Origin: Catenulispora rubra | Lineage (GTDB): Bacteria > Actinomycetota > Actinomycetes > Streptomycetales > Catenulisporaceae | DNA: 64,000 nt | Direction: 5' to 3' | Assembly (NCBI RefSeq): GCF_015356825.1 | Contig: NZ_JAACYW010000002.1 | Coordinates: 91,091-155,090 of the forward strand | Shown: in pieces, positions 54,278 through 62,511 of the stretch | How positions within the stretch are numbered: position 1 is the stretch's first letter | Layout: each line of letters starts with the position of its first letter | Position numbers and translations under genes: made by a program | Notes under the pieces: generated by a model | Told to the model about the DNA's origin: nothing | The model's input: the letters and a program-made list of their open reading frames with translations, nothing else | Database searches by the model: none

Positions 54278-55506
54278 GGGGCACCGGCCGGGTCAGCGGT
54301 CGGCTGCACGGCAGCCAGGGTGTCGATGGCGTCGCCGTCGATGATCACTTCTGCGGGGAGGCGGTGGCCGAGGAAGGCGGTCGGGGCGGCGGACAGGCCG
54401 TAGGCGCCGGCGGTGGCGAAGGCCAGGACGTCGCCGGTGTGCAGCGCCGGCAGGGTCGCGGCGTCGGCGAGGATGTCCCAGGGCAGGCACAGGCATCCGA
54501 GGACCGCCGTCGGCTGGGTGCCATGGGTGCCGTTACGGACGGGGCCGAGCAGCAGCGGGGGCGCGGCCTGGTGGGCGAGTTCCAGTCCGCACAAGTCCGG
54601 CCGGTGGTGGATGCCGCCGTCGACGACGACAGCCGGCCGGCCCGCGAAGCTCTGCTGGTGCACGACCCGGGTGAGGTACCAGCCGGCGTCGGCGACCAGG
54701 TAGCGGCCCAGCTCCAGGATCAGCTGTGCGCCGGGGCTGGCGGCGGCGAGGTCGCGCAGCGTCGCTGCGATCGGTGCGAGGTCCAGTTCGCCGTCGCCGG
54801 CGCGATAGGGGACGCCGAAGCCGCCGCCGAGGTTGATCACCTCTGGGGTGAGGTTGAGTGTCTTCGCTGCCCGCGTGACCAGTTCGTGGGCGCTGTTCAG
54901 CTGGCCTGCGGCTTCTGCGGCGTCGAGGATCTGGGACCCGGCGTACACGTGGAAACCGACGCACCGCACGCCGCCGCCTTCCAGCAGCGGCACGGCCTGC
55001 TCGATGTCGTCGATCGGTATCCCGAAGCGCATGGACGGGCCGACGCACATGTCTCCGGCCGCCGGGTAGTCCGGCCGCAGTCGCAACACGACCCGCCTAG
55101 GCACGCTGACATCGGTGCCCGTGGCCAGTTGGGCGAGTTCGCTGAGCGAGTCGACAGAGATCAGAGTCCCAGGCATGCTGGCGAGCCGGGCGAGCAGAGC
55201 AGGCTCCTTATACGGGCCGCTCACCATGATCTGCTCGGGCCGGAACCCGACCTGTACAGCGGTGGCGAACTCCCCGGCGGAGGACACCTCGGCGCCCAGG
55301 CCGCGTTCGGCGACCGCACGGCATATGGCAGCGTTCGGATTGGCCTTCACCGAGTACCGGATCTGCACGCCCGGCAGGGTCCGGGTCAGGTGGTCGGCGT
55401 GGGCGCGGACCCGGTCGAGGTCGTAGACGTAGGCCGGTGTGCCGTACCGTTCGGCGGCCAGGGCGAGGGTTTCAGCACGTGCAGCTGGTGGCGGTGCAGT
55501 CGACAT
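54274..55506 (-). CDS. PLP-dependent fold-III decarboxylase (diaminopimelate/ornithine decarboxylase family)
   Basis: A 410-residue enzyme. The PLP lysine is Lys54 in IRYSVKANPNAAI; the phosphate-binding loop is NLGGGFGVPYRAG; the C-terminal active-site Cys from the partner subunit is in LGCLCLPWDILA; ELGRYLVADAGWY is also typical. Family members decarboxylate diaminopimelate, ornithine or arginine, or carrier-bound amino acids (as BtrK does in butirosin synthesis). Direct coupling to an ATP-grasp enzyme suggests the BtrJ/BtrK-like logic of loading then decarboxylating an amino acid. Its first 35 bases overlap the upstream gene. Confidence 0.85.
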   Translation of the reverse strand: MSTAPPPAARAETLALAAERYGTPAYVYDLDRVRAHADHLTRTLPGVQIRYSVKANPNAAICRAVAERGLGAEVSSAGEFATAVQVGFRPEQIMVSGPYKEPALLARLASMPGTLISVDSLSELAQLATGTDVSVPRRVVLRLRPDYPAAGDMCVGPSMRFGIPIDDIEQAVPLLEGGGVRCVGFHVYAGSQILDAAEAAGQLNSAHELVTRAAKTLNLTPEVINLGGGFGVPYRAGDGELDLAPIAATLRDLAAASPGAQLILELGRYLVADAGWYLTRVVHQQSFAGRPAVVVDGGIHHRPDLCGLELAHQAAPPLLLGPVRNGTHGTQPTAVLGCLCLPWDILADAATLPALHTGDVLAFATAGAYGLSAAPTAFLGHRLPAEVIIDGDAIDTLAAVQPTADPAGAP

Positions 55507-57295
55507 CGGTGTTCTCCTTGCCGCCCGTGGTCTGTCCGACGAAGTCCAGCGCGCAGCTGTACACCTGGGTGGTGACGGTGCCCTGCGCCGGGTCCGGGTT
55601 GAATCCGAAGCTGCGCAGCAGCGCCTCGCCGAGCGGCAGTCGCGGGTCGGTCTCCGAGACGACGGTGGTGGCGCCTCGGCGGGTGAACTCGGTCAGCTGG
55701 GCGGCCATCAGTGCGGATCCGAGTCCGGCGCGCCGCTTTTCGGGCATGACCCCGAAGCAGCACACGGATGCAGTGGTTCCGTCCACGAATCCGAGCATCA
55801 GCCCGACCTCGGGCAGGTACACCCCGGCGAGTTCTCCGCGCTGGTCCTCCCAGCCGATGGTGCACTCGGCCTCGCGGATCGCCTCGTCGCGGGGCAGCTC
55901 GCCGAACATGATGTCGGCGACGTGGGACACCGCCAGCTCGCGGGCCTGCTCCGCGGGCAGGTCGGCCAGGGCCAGGATCGCATCGCCGCCGGGGGTGACG
56001 GCGGCGTCGTCGGGGTGCAGCGGGCGGGTCCAGCGCTGGCAGCCGACCGGCGCGAGTTCCACGGAGATCGACGCCGACGCCCAGGCCAGGGCGTCCTCGA
56101 CCTCTTCGTGGGTGGCGCCGCTGGCGCCGATGAACCCGACCGGGTAGCAAGCCTGCTCCGGGAAGCGCACCATGATGTCGCCGGGGCAGCCGACCTCGAT
56201 CACGTCGCTGATCCCGGGCACCCGCCGGGCCCGTTCGGCGCCGCGCAGGGCGATCAGCCGTCCCTCGCCGGGTACCGGCAGCATCAGCGCGGCGGCGATC
56301 GGGCGGTCCGGGTCGGGCGTCGGGATGGTGACCGGATCGCCCATGGCCAGCGACAGCAACAGCGGATGGATATCGGTTCCCAGGCAGTCCCGGAACACCC
56401 GGGCGCAGGACCCGCCCAAGAGCCGGCCGGCGACCTCCAGGACGTAGAGTCCGTCGTCGCTGACGCGGATCTCGCAGTGTGCCGGCCCGTGATACAGGCC
56501 CAGCGCGGCAGCGGCGTCGACGGCCAGCTGCTCGGCGGCGGCTTTCACGTCCTCGTCCAGCCGCGGCGGGGTGAGGTAGATCGTCTCCTCGAAGAACGGG
56601 CCGGTCAGCGGACGGGGCTTCTCGAAGACGGTGGTGACCTGCGGCCGGCCATGGACGACGATCAGTTCGACGGAGATCTCCGAGCCGGGCAGGTAGCGCT
56701 CCACCAGCTGCGCCCGGTTGGGTCGCCCGCCGTTGTCCAAGCCGTAGTCGCGCACGATCCGGCGCAGCCGCCGGTAGTTGGCGCGCAGCTCGGTCTCGTC
56801 GTTGGCGCGCATCACGCCCTGGCTGGCGCCGCCCCGACAGGGCTTGACCACCACCGGGTACCCGATCCGTTGGGCGAACGCGACCGCGTCGTCCTCGTCG
56901 TCGGCGACCAGGTGCTCGGCGGTGCGGACCCCGGCGGCGATGAACCGCTGCTTCATGGTGGGCTTGTCGACCGCAGCGACTGCCGCTTCCACCGGGTGTC
57001 CGAGCAGGCCGAGCTCCTCGGTGATCCGCGCTGCCAGGACGCTGGCGCCGTCCTCGTAGGACACCACCGCGCTGATCGGCTGCTCGGCGTGGTACTTCCG
57101 GGCCAGCTCGATGGCCTCGTCCGGGCGGTCCAGGTGGATGACCTCGACGGCGTCCATCAGGTGGGCGTCCTCGGCGCAGGTCGGAGCCGAGGGGGTGAAC
57201 ACGAGTGACCGGGCGCCCAGTTCGCGGGCGGCCTGCAGCGGATCGGACGGCACGCAGGTGTGCGCGCCGAGCACGAACAGGATGTGACGGCCCAT
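55472..57295 (-). CDS. ATP-grasp ligase fused to GNAT acetyltransferase, with Cys-rich tail
   Basis: A 607-residue fusion. ATP-grasp part (~1-400): RIGYPVVVKPCRGGASQGVM (ATP-binding Lys and Gly loop), AQLVERYLPGSEISVELIVV, HCEIRVSDDGLYVLEVAGRL with the metal-binding acidic residues. GNAT part (~455-590): VCCFGVMPEKRRAGLGSALM is the acetyl-CoA loop, then LLRSFGFNPD. The protein ends TTGG-KENTDVDCTATSCTC, a double-glycine then 15 residues with three Cys. ATG at 57295 has AGGAGG 6 bases upstream. It probably activates an amino-acid carboxylate; substrate unknown. Confidence 0.88.
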   Translation of the reverse strand: MGRHILFVLGAHTCVPSDPLQAARELGARSLVFTPSAPTCAEDAHLMDAVEVIHLDRPDEAIELARKYHAEQPISAVVSYEDGASVLAARITEELGLLGHPVEAAVAAVDKPTMKQRFIAAGVRTAEHLVADDEDDAVAFAQRIGYPVVVKPCRGGASQGVMRANDETELRANYRRLRRIVRDYGLDNGGRPNRAQLVERYLPGSEISVELIVVHGRPQVTTVFEKPRPLTGPFFEETIYLTPPRLDEDVKAAAEQLAVDAAAALGLYHGPAHCEIRVSDDGLYVLEVAGRLLGGSCARVFRDCLGTDIHPLLLSLAMGDPVTIPTPDPDRPIAAALMLPVPGEGRLIALRGAERARRVPGISDVIEVGCPGDIMVRFPEQACYPVGFIGASGATHEEVEDALAWASASISVELAPVGCQRWTRPLHPDDAAVTPGGDAILALADLPAEQARELAVSHVADIMFGELPRDEAIREAECTIGWEDQRGELAGVYLPEVGLMLGFVDGTTASVCCFGVMPEKRRAGLGSALMAAQLTEFTRRGATTVVSETDPRLPLGEALLRSFGFNPDPAQGTVTTQVYSCALDFVGQTTGGKENTDVDCTATSCTC

Positions 57296-57316
57296 CACAG
57301 ACCTCCTGACGGAGAG

Positions 57317-57703
57317 TTAGCTGCGGACGGCCAGGCCGAAGTCGGCGGCCGGTACGGACACGATGTCGGCGAGGCTGGCCAGACCTTCGTGGTCGGCGGA
57401 GTAGTACGCCCAGCGGCCCCGCTGCTCGCGGTGCAGCAGCCCGGCGTCGACGAGCTGCTTGAGGTGGTGGCTCACGGTCGACTGCGCCCACCCGGTCACG
57501 GCGACCAGGTCGCAGACGCAGACCGGGAAGCCGCTGCGGACCAGCATGTTCATCAGCTGGATCCGGCGCGGGTGGCCGAGAGCGGCGAACCGGTCGGCGG
57601 TGCGGGTGGCTTCCGGTAGCGAGATCGGCGCGGTCAACGACGCACACTGCGACACGTCCGCACCCGAGCCGGTGCCGCGTTGCCCGAGCATCTCGTTCGC
57701 CAT
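57317..57703 (-). CDS. ArsR-family repressor with CVCDL metal/metalloid-type motif
   Basis: A 128-residue winged-helix repressor. The HTH reads ATRTADRFAALGHPRRIQLM, FPVCVCDLVAVTGWAQSTVS and HHLKQLVDAGLLHREQRGRW. CVCDL in helix alpha-3 is the thiolate pair used by As(III)/Sb(III)-sensing ArsR proteins. First gene of the peptide operon; a 30-bp palindrome lies just upstream and is its likely operator. Metalloid or thiol-reactive control of a peptide operon is unusual; a non-metal ligand is possible. Confidence 0.88.
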   Translation of the reverse strand: MANEMLGQRGTGSGADVSQCASLTAPISLPEATRTADRFAALGHPRRIQLMNMLVRSGFPVCVCDLVAVTGWAQSTVSHHLKQLVDAGLLHREQRGRWAYYSADHEGLASLADIVSVPAADFGLAVRS

Positions 57704-57742
57704 CTCGCGCCGCCTCAGATCGATGATTCTTCATCGTCTACA

Positions 57743-57784
57743 TATCGAGAACTCTCGATACATCAGGCTAGCCTGATGTATCGA
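57743..57784. promoter_or_regulatory. ArsR operator: 30-bp perfect palindrome plus overlapping inverted repeat
   Basis: 57755-57784 is TCGATACATCAGGCT followed by its exact complement. Overlapping it, 57743-57760 is TATCGAGA-AC-TCTCGATA. A third small dyad (CGATGA-TTCT-TCATCG) lies at 57721-57736. The cluster is 17-80 bases upstream of the ArsR gene, ideal for autoregulation of the peptide operon. Confidence 0.8.
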
Positions 57785-57856
57785 TCGACTCAAGGGGAGT
57801 AAGGGGTCGTACTCGCTGCCGATCTCAGGAGCCTGAGCAGGATTGCTGGATCCGCG

Positions 57857-57894
57857 CTCGGCGTCGGCGGGCCGAGCGGTCCGCCGACGCCGAG
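57857..57894 (-). terminator. 14-bp stem terminator after DUF169 gene
   Basis: CTCGGCGTCGGCGG, a 10-base loop, and the exact complement. It lies 12 bases beyond the DUF169 stop and separates the radical SAM/DUF169 transcript from the ArsR-led operon. Confidence 0.8.
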
Positions 57895-57905
57895 GGATAC
57901 CGCTG

Positions 57906-58613
57906 TCAGGCGGTGATGGAGGCCTTGTGCTGTGAGTAGAAGGCACGCATTGCGGTGTTCGACTCAACGGTCTTGGCCAGGGATTCCAGGAAGCCGTCGA
58001 GGGCGCTGCCGGGCAGCGCGGCCAGGGTCAGCTCGTCACCGATCTCGGTGAACGTGCGCATGCCCGCACATCCCAGGGACATGCCGGGCTGGCCGGCGTT
58101 CAGGGCCAGCGGCAGCGCGGCGCAGCCGGGGCGGCCGGTGACGTCCATCGGGGTGCTGGTCCAGGCAGCGCGGCCGGCGGCCTCGCTGTAGATCATCGCC
58201 TGGGCCACGTTCACCCACAACAGCACCAGGTCCGGCGGCACCGGGAACTCGTGCAGCGGCCCGTAGACGATCCCGGCGCTGTTCTTGCCGACGGTGGGGA
58301 TCTTCGCAGCCTCGTCCATCGAGAGGTACTGCGCGTCGCACATCGACTGGACCAGGCCGCCGAGCTGCTCGTTGACCGGCGCGGGCAACTCGAAGCCCAT
58401 CACCATCGACCCGACCGGGCAGTTGTAGTGTGCCGCCGCCGCGGCGTAGAAGGTGCCGTGCTCGGCCTGGCGCCAGAACGTGCACGCCGACGGCACCGGC
58501 GCGCCGGCCTCGGCGAGCCCTTCCGGCGGCGTCTCGACGAAGGCCAGCGCGACCGGCGGGTGTGACAGGGCCAGCAGGTCGGTCAGCTTCTGGGCGGTGG
58601 TGGCGTGGTCCAT
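57906..58613 (-). CDS. DUF169 family protein
   Basis: A 235-residue protein of the DUF169 family: HPPVALAFVETPPEGLAEAG, then SACTFWRQAEHGTFYAAAAA and HYNCPVGSMVMGFELP. Conserved-looking Cys in ACTFW, HYNCPVG, SMCDAQY, RPGCAAL and LGCAGMR may bind a metal or cluster. The start ATG 58613 has AGGAGG upstream; the radical SAM gene ends 45 bases before it, so the two are co-transcribed. The biochemical role of DUF169 is not established. Confidence 0.8.
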   Translation of the reverse strand: MDHATTAQKLTDLLALSHPPVALAFVETPPEGLAEAGAPVPSACTFWRQAEHGTFYAAAAAHYNCPVGSMVMGFELPAPVNEQLGGLVQSMCDAQYLSMDEAAKIPTVGKNSAGIVYGPLHEFPVPPDLVLLWVNVAQAMIYSEAAGRAAWTSTPMDVTGRPGCAALPLALNAGQPGMSLGCAGMRTFTEIGDELTLAALPGSALDGFLESLAKTVESNTAMRAFYSQHKASITA

Positions 58614-58658
58614 CGGTGATGTCCTCCTGGGTGAGCGGCTGACGGGTGGGGCGTGCGG

Positions 58659-60119
58659 TCATACAGGTGGGGCCAGCTGCGTCTCGGTCGGTTCGGCGCA
58701 GCAGTACCAGGGCTCGCTGAACTGCGGCACCGGCAGCGAGATCGGCCGCACCCCGGCGGCCCTTGAACGGCCCGGCTGTCCGGCGGCGGCGTTCGCCAGG
58801 GCCCAGAGCTGGTCGAAGAACACCGCCCGGGGCCGGCCTTCGCCGACCGCTTCGGCGGTCAGCGCGAGCACGTCGCGCTGGAGCGCGTCTACCGCGGGGT
58901 CCGGATGGGTCCACGGGTAAACGAGGGAGACGGGGTCGAACGGCTCGACGAGGTCGCGCACGTCGGGCAGGTCCAGAAGTTTGGAGCCTTCGGGGATCAG
59001 GAGCCTGATGGCGAACTGGATCGGGGTGACGTTCTCCACCAGGCCCAGCTCGTCGATCTCGGTCAGGAACCGCAAGTAGCCGTCCATCGTGGTCCACGGG
59101 GTGAAGGCCACGAAGGTGGGGTTCAGGCCGATGCCCAGGTCCCGCAGCGTCGTCACCGCGCTCGCGAAGTCCTCGCGGGTGTGGCGCTTGTCGAAGTACT
59201 CCAGGATGTTCTCGTCGACCGATTCGACGGCGCTGGTCACCAGGATGCAGCCGGTCTGGCGCAGGATCGGCAGCCGGTCGCGGTGGGCCACCAGGTGCTG
59301 GACTTTGATGATGACGTCGTAGGTCACATCCGGGAACTCCTCGTGCAGAGCCTGCACGATCGCGGTGGCGTGAGCCGGACCGTTGAAGAAATCCGGATCG
59401 CCGAAGGTGATGTGCTGGGCACCGGCGGCGACCTGCTGGCGGATGTCTGCCAGCACGATGTCGCGCTGCACCACACGGAACTGGCCGCCATAGACCGGCA
59501 CGATCGGGCAGTGTCGGCACAGGTGCTTGCAGCCGCGCGTGGCCTCGGTGTAACCGACGACCCGCCGCGTCCCGTCCGGCAGCGTCACGAACGCGTAGTC
59601 CGACAAGGCCGGCAGGCCGCTGCGGTCGGGGACCTGGAAGTCCTGTCGGCCCAGCGAAATCTGCGGCGGGGAGATCAGCTGACCGTTGACCTGACGGGGA
59701 CGCAGGTGGCGGGCGAGGTCCGCCAAAGGCTCCTCGAACTCGCCACCGATGATCGAGTCGATGCCGATGCCTTGGAGCAGCTCCTGATTCACCGGCGCGT
59801 ACAGGCCGTACGCGCACAGGTGGGCATCGGGGTTGAGTTCCCGGACCCGCGGCACCACCCCGGCCAGGATCCGGGTCGCGGTGTGCATCGGCAGGTAGAA
59901 CCCGATCAGATCCGCCTCGCGGACGGCGGCCTCGTCGAGCTTCTGCACCGCCAGGTCCAGGCAGGCCACCACGGCGCCCTGAGAACTCAGCCACGCCGCA
60001 GGCGAGGCCAGCCCGAACGGCTGATGCCCGAGGTCGAACGCTGAGACCAGCAGCACCCGAAGCCGGTCAGCGGCGGCATCGGTACGGGGCGGGCGCGTGA
60101 GGGCGATCGGCACGGACAT
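58659..60119 (-). CDS. B12-binding-type radical SAM protein with CCAEP tail
   Basis: A 486-residue enzyme. The N-terminal cobalamin-binding-like domain (~18-140) starts RLRVLLVSAFDLGHQPFGLA and continues ADLIGFYLPMHTATRI. The radical SAM cluster motif is TEATRGCKHLCRHCPIVPVY (Cx3Cx2C), then GAQHITFGDPDFFNG. It ends FSEPWYCCAEPTET near the C-terminus; vicinal-Cys CCAEP tails (with Sec variants, CUAEP) define an uncharacterised radical SAM group. ATG at 60119 has GGAGGTG upstream. The substrate could be the peptide or a metal(loid)-containing small molecule. Confidence 0.85.
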   Translation of the reverse strand: MSVPIALTRPPRTDAAADRLRVLLVSAFDLGHQPFGLASPAAWLSSQGAVVACLDLAVQKLDEAAVREADLIGFYLPMHTATRILAGVVPRVRELNPDAHLCAYGLYAPVNQELLQGIGIDSIIGGEFEEPLADLARHLRPRQVNGQLISPPQISLGRQDFQVPDRSGLPALSDYAFVTLPDGTRRVVGYTEATRGCKHLCRHCPIVPVYGGQFRVVQRDIVLADIRQQVAAGAQHITFGDPDFFNGPAHATAIVQALHEEFPDVTYDVIIKVQHLVAHRDRLPILRQTGCILVTSAVESVDENILEYFDKRHTREDFASAVTTLRDLGIGLNPTFVAFTPWTTMDGYLRFLTEIDELGLVENVTPIQFAIRLLIPEGSKLLDLPDVRDLVEPFDPVSLVYPWTHPDPAVDALQRDVLALTAEAVGEGRPRAVFFDQLWALANAAAGQPGRSRAAGVRPISLPVPQFSEPWYCCAEPTETQLAPPV

Positions 60120-60248
60120 GGGTCACACCTCCAGCAGGACGGACTGCATGTCCCACTGTGCCGACGAGGCGCTATCACAGCGTGATGCAGCCGTTACGCC
60201 GCCCCACTAGACGGGGTGGGGATATCAGTACACGATGTCCCCGATGGC

Positions 60249-60261
60249 TTGATGTATCAGG
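60249..60261. promoter_or_regulatory. Candidate second ArsR-type site upstream of SARP gene
   Basis: TTGATGTATCAGG shares TGATGTATC with the right half of the 30-bp operator at 57755-57784 and contains the small dyad TGAT-GT-ATCA. It lies about 45 bases upstream of the SARP start, in the divergent region with the radical SAM gene. A further dyad ATCAC-AGC-GTGAT is at 60174-60186. Confidence 0.4.
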
Positions 60262-60302
60262 CAATCCTGTTGGATCCCGTCGAGTGGAGCCGGGGAGCCC
60301 AC

Positions 60303-61055
60303 GTGACCGTCGCGTCGATCCGCACTGCCACCGACAATGCCGACGCGGGCCGGTGTCGGGTACGACTGCTGGGACGCTTCGACCTCGCCGGCGTGCAGGC
60401 CGCCACCGTCGGAGGAGCCGGCCAACGGCTTGTCGCGCTGTTGGCGATCAACACCGGTATGGTCGCCCGCTGGCAGGCCGCCCAGATCCTGTATCCGCAC
60501 ACCACCGACGCCCAAGCCACCGCGAACCTTCGCGGAGCGCTGTTCCGATTGCACCGCTGCTGCCCGGACACAATCGCCGCCACCTCCACCGACATCCGCC
60601 TGGTCGCCGACGTTGCCGTGGACTACTGGGCGGCGAGCCTGGCCGCCCGCCGACTCCTGGACCCCGCTGTAGCGATCGCCGATCGCGACCTGGCAGACGC
60701 GGTTTGGGAGGTGTTCGACCAGGATCTGCTGCCCGGCTGGTCCGAACCCTGGCTCGTCAACGAACGCGAGCGTTTCCACCAACTCCGCCTGCACGCGCTG
60801 GAGGCGCTGTGCACGCGGCTGACCGCGGCCGGTGTCCACGCTCGCGCCGTGGACGCCGGACTCGCCGCAGTCGGAGCCGATCCGCTGCGCGAATCAGCCC
60901 GCCGGGCTCTCATCGACGCCTACCTGGCCGAAGGCAACACCTGCGAAGCGCTGCGCCAATACAACGCTTTCAGCACCCTGCTATACGCCGAACTCGGGCT
61001 ACAGCCCACTGAAACCCTGCGTCGGCACATTTCCATCGCACAGACGTGTGGCTGA
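60303..61055 (+). CDS. SARP-type transcriptional activator (winged helix plus BTAD)
   Basis: A 250-residue regulator of the kind that switches on actinobacterial biosynthetic clusters. The N-terminal OmpR-like winged helix (CRVRLLGRFDLAGVQAATV ... RWQAAQILYPHTTDAQATAN, LRGALFRLHR) is followed by the helical BTAD domain (DLLPGWSEPWLVNERERFHQ, ALIDAYLAEGNTCEALRQYN, LLYAELGLQPTETLRR). GTG at 60303 is preferred: GGGGAG lies 5 bases upstream and the protein then starts just before the DNA-binding domain. It is divergent from the radical SAM operon and likely activates it or the peptide operon. Confidence 0.88.
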   Translation: MTVASIRTATDNADAGRCRVRLLGRFDLAGVQAATVGGAGQRLVALLAINTGMVARWQAAQILYPHTTDAQATANLRGALFRLHRCCPDTIAATSTDIRLVADVAVDYWAASLAARRLLDPAVAIADRDLADAVWEVFDQDLLPGWSEPWLVNERERFHQLRLHALEALCTRLTAAGVHARAVDAGLAAVGADPLRESARRALIDAYLAEGNTCEALRQYNAFSTLLYAELGLQPTETLRRHISIAQTCG

Positions 61056-61073
61056 CCGGCACAGGCGGCGACT

Positions 61074-61454
61074 ATGATCGCCAGCGTGACCGAGCAGGCC
61101 CGATCCTCTCGCACCGACCTGGCGGTCGCCGGGACCACGTCGGCCGTCCGCGCGCGCTGGTTCAGCGTCCTGGCCGACCCGACCCGACTGGCGATCCTGA
61201 CCCTGCTGCTCGACGGCCCGCACAGCGTCGGCGAACTCGTCACCAAGACCGGTGTGCCGCAGAGCCGAGTCTCCAACCACCTCGCCTGTCTGCGGTGGTG
61301 CCGCTTCGTCACCGCCGACCGGCACGGCCGCCGGGTCGTGTACACCATCGCCGACCCCCGGCTGCGCCACCTGCTGGACCTGGCCGACAACCTGCTCGCC
61401 GACAACGCCGAGCACCTGGCCACCTGCCACCGCATCGGCCCGGACTGGGTCTGA
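61074..61454 (+). CDS. ArsR-family metal sensor, CmtR-like
   Basis: A 126-residue winged-helix repressor. The HTH reads FSVLADPTRLAILTLLLDGP, VGELVTKTGVPQSRVSNHLA. Cysteines in HLACLRWCRFV (C-x3-C on the recognition helix) and a C-terminal Cys in EHLATCHRIGPDW match the Cd/Pb site of CmtR (two helix Cys plus one tail Cys). ATG at 61074 or GTG at 61086 may start it; the latter would give a leaderless mRNA from a TATGAT box at 61073. It lies 18 bases after the SARP gene and converges with merB. Confidence 0.85.
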   Translation: MIASVTEQARSSRTDLAVAGTTSAVRARWFSVLADPTRLAILTLLLDGPHSVGELVTKTGVPQSRVSNHLACLRWCRFVTADRHGRRVVYTIADPRLRHLLDLADNLLADNAEHLATCHRIGPDWV

Positions 61455-61479
61455 CGCCAGCCGGCCGCGGACCTCGGCT

Positions 61480-62448
61480 TCACTCCTCCAGGAGCCGGCC
61501 GAAGATGTCGACGCCCAGCCGCAGCGCCTGCCCCTGGGTCAGCACCACACCGGAGACTGCCGGATTCTCAGCGATCCATTGCTGTGCGGTGCCGGGATCG
61601 GTGAAGAAGTTCATCACCGTGCAGCACCGGTCTTCCGCCGCGATGACATCCCCGGAGGAGGATTCGGCCGGCTGGTTCGCCCCGACGTACACCACCGCCG
61701 TCTCCGGCGCCCACACTGCCGCTCCGGCGCGAACCGATACCGCGATCGGCTCCTGGGTCAGCGGATCGGCCGAGGTGATCGCCACGTCCCGGCCCAGCAT
61801 CTCGGAGACGCCCAACGCGTCCACGGCACACATCGAATACGCCGACGGGCCACCGTCGATCGCCAACACGTGCCGGGTTGGCGCCGCCGAGAACGGATAC
61901 GCCGCTCGGATGCGGCCAGCGGCGTCCAGGCGGACGACGTCACGGTCATGCAGTTCAGCGAGCAGTACATCGAGTTCGTGGCCGGCTGGAACCGCGGCAA
62001 GCAGCGCCGCCTGGTCCGGGGCCTGCCCGGTGTCTGCGAACGCGCGCAGGATCGCTCGGTGCACAGTGCGGGCCGGCGCCGAGACCTCCGCGACCCGGGT
62101 ACCGGTGACGCCGACTGCAAGCTCGGCAGGGTATTCATCAGGGTCGCTCATCGAATCCTCCAACGTCGTTTGTCGCAGATTACGGTCGAGTGCCGACGCC
62201 TCGACAGCGTGGAGCAACGCCACGCGGATCTGATCGGCCGTCGGCGGCGTCAGTACGCACGCTGCGGGCCCGGCCGAATCGACCCCGGTGACGTCCACGC
62301 CGTCGATCAGCACCGACGGCGACGGATAGCCCCCGATGACCTCGGTGAAGGTCGGCGGTAGACCAGCCTCTGTCAAGCACTTCCGCAAAAGGTCACGGGT
62401 CCCGGACAGATTCGGGCAGTCGGGCACAGCACGCAGTTCAACGATCAC
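61480..62448 (-). CDS. merB: Alkylmercury lyase with N-terminal thioredoxin-like domain
   Basis: Cleaves the carbon-mercury bond of organomercurials. Residues ~1-85 form a thioredoxin/glutaredoxin-like domain (VIVELRAVPDCPNLSGTRDL, GGYPSPSVLIDGVDVTG). The MerB domain follows, with catalytic Cys in AYSMCAVDALGVSEML and the second Cys in EDRCCTVMNFFTDPGTAQQW, plus LGVDIFGRLL at the end. GTG at 62448 coincides with the predicted transcription start, so the mRNA is probably leaderless; TTG 62451 is an alternative. No merA is present in the window. The divergent MerR is the evident regulator. Confidence 0.88.
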   Translation of the reverse strand: MIVELRAVPDCPNLSGTRDLLRKCLTEAGLPPTFTEVIGGYPSPSVLIDGVDVTGVDSAGPAACVLTPPTADQIRVALLHAVEASALDRNLRQTTLEDSMSDPDEYPAELAVGVTGTRVAEVSAPARTVHRAILRAFADTGQAPDQAALLAAVPAGHELDVLLAELHDRDVVRLDAAGRIRAAYPFSAAPTRHVLAIDGGPSAYSMCAVDALGVSEMLGRDVAITSADPLTQEPIAVSVRAGAAVWAPETAVVYVGANQPAESSSGDVIAAEDRCCTVMNFFTDPGTAQQWIAENPAVSGVVLTQGQALRLGVDIFGRLLEE

Positions 62449-62454
62449 CAATCC

Positions 62455-62486
62455 ATTCTGAACCCCGTACCCCGCTTCAGGGTCAA
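62455..62486 (-). promoter_or_regulatory. MerR-type promoter with 20-bp spacer driving merB
   Basis: On the minus strand TTGACC (62481-62486) and CAGAAT (62455-62460) are separated by 20 bp, the over-long spacer typical of MerR-activated promoters. Within the spacer and flanks CTGAA and TTCAG form a dyad. The predicted start falls on GTG 62448. Confidence 0.65.
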
Positions 62487-62511
62487 GCGCTCCGGCGCGC
62501 ACAATGGTGTC

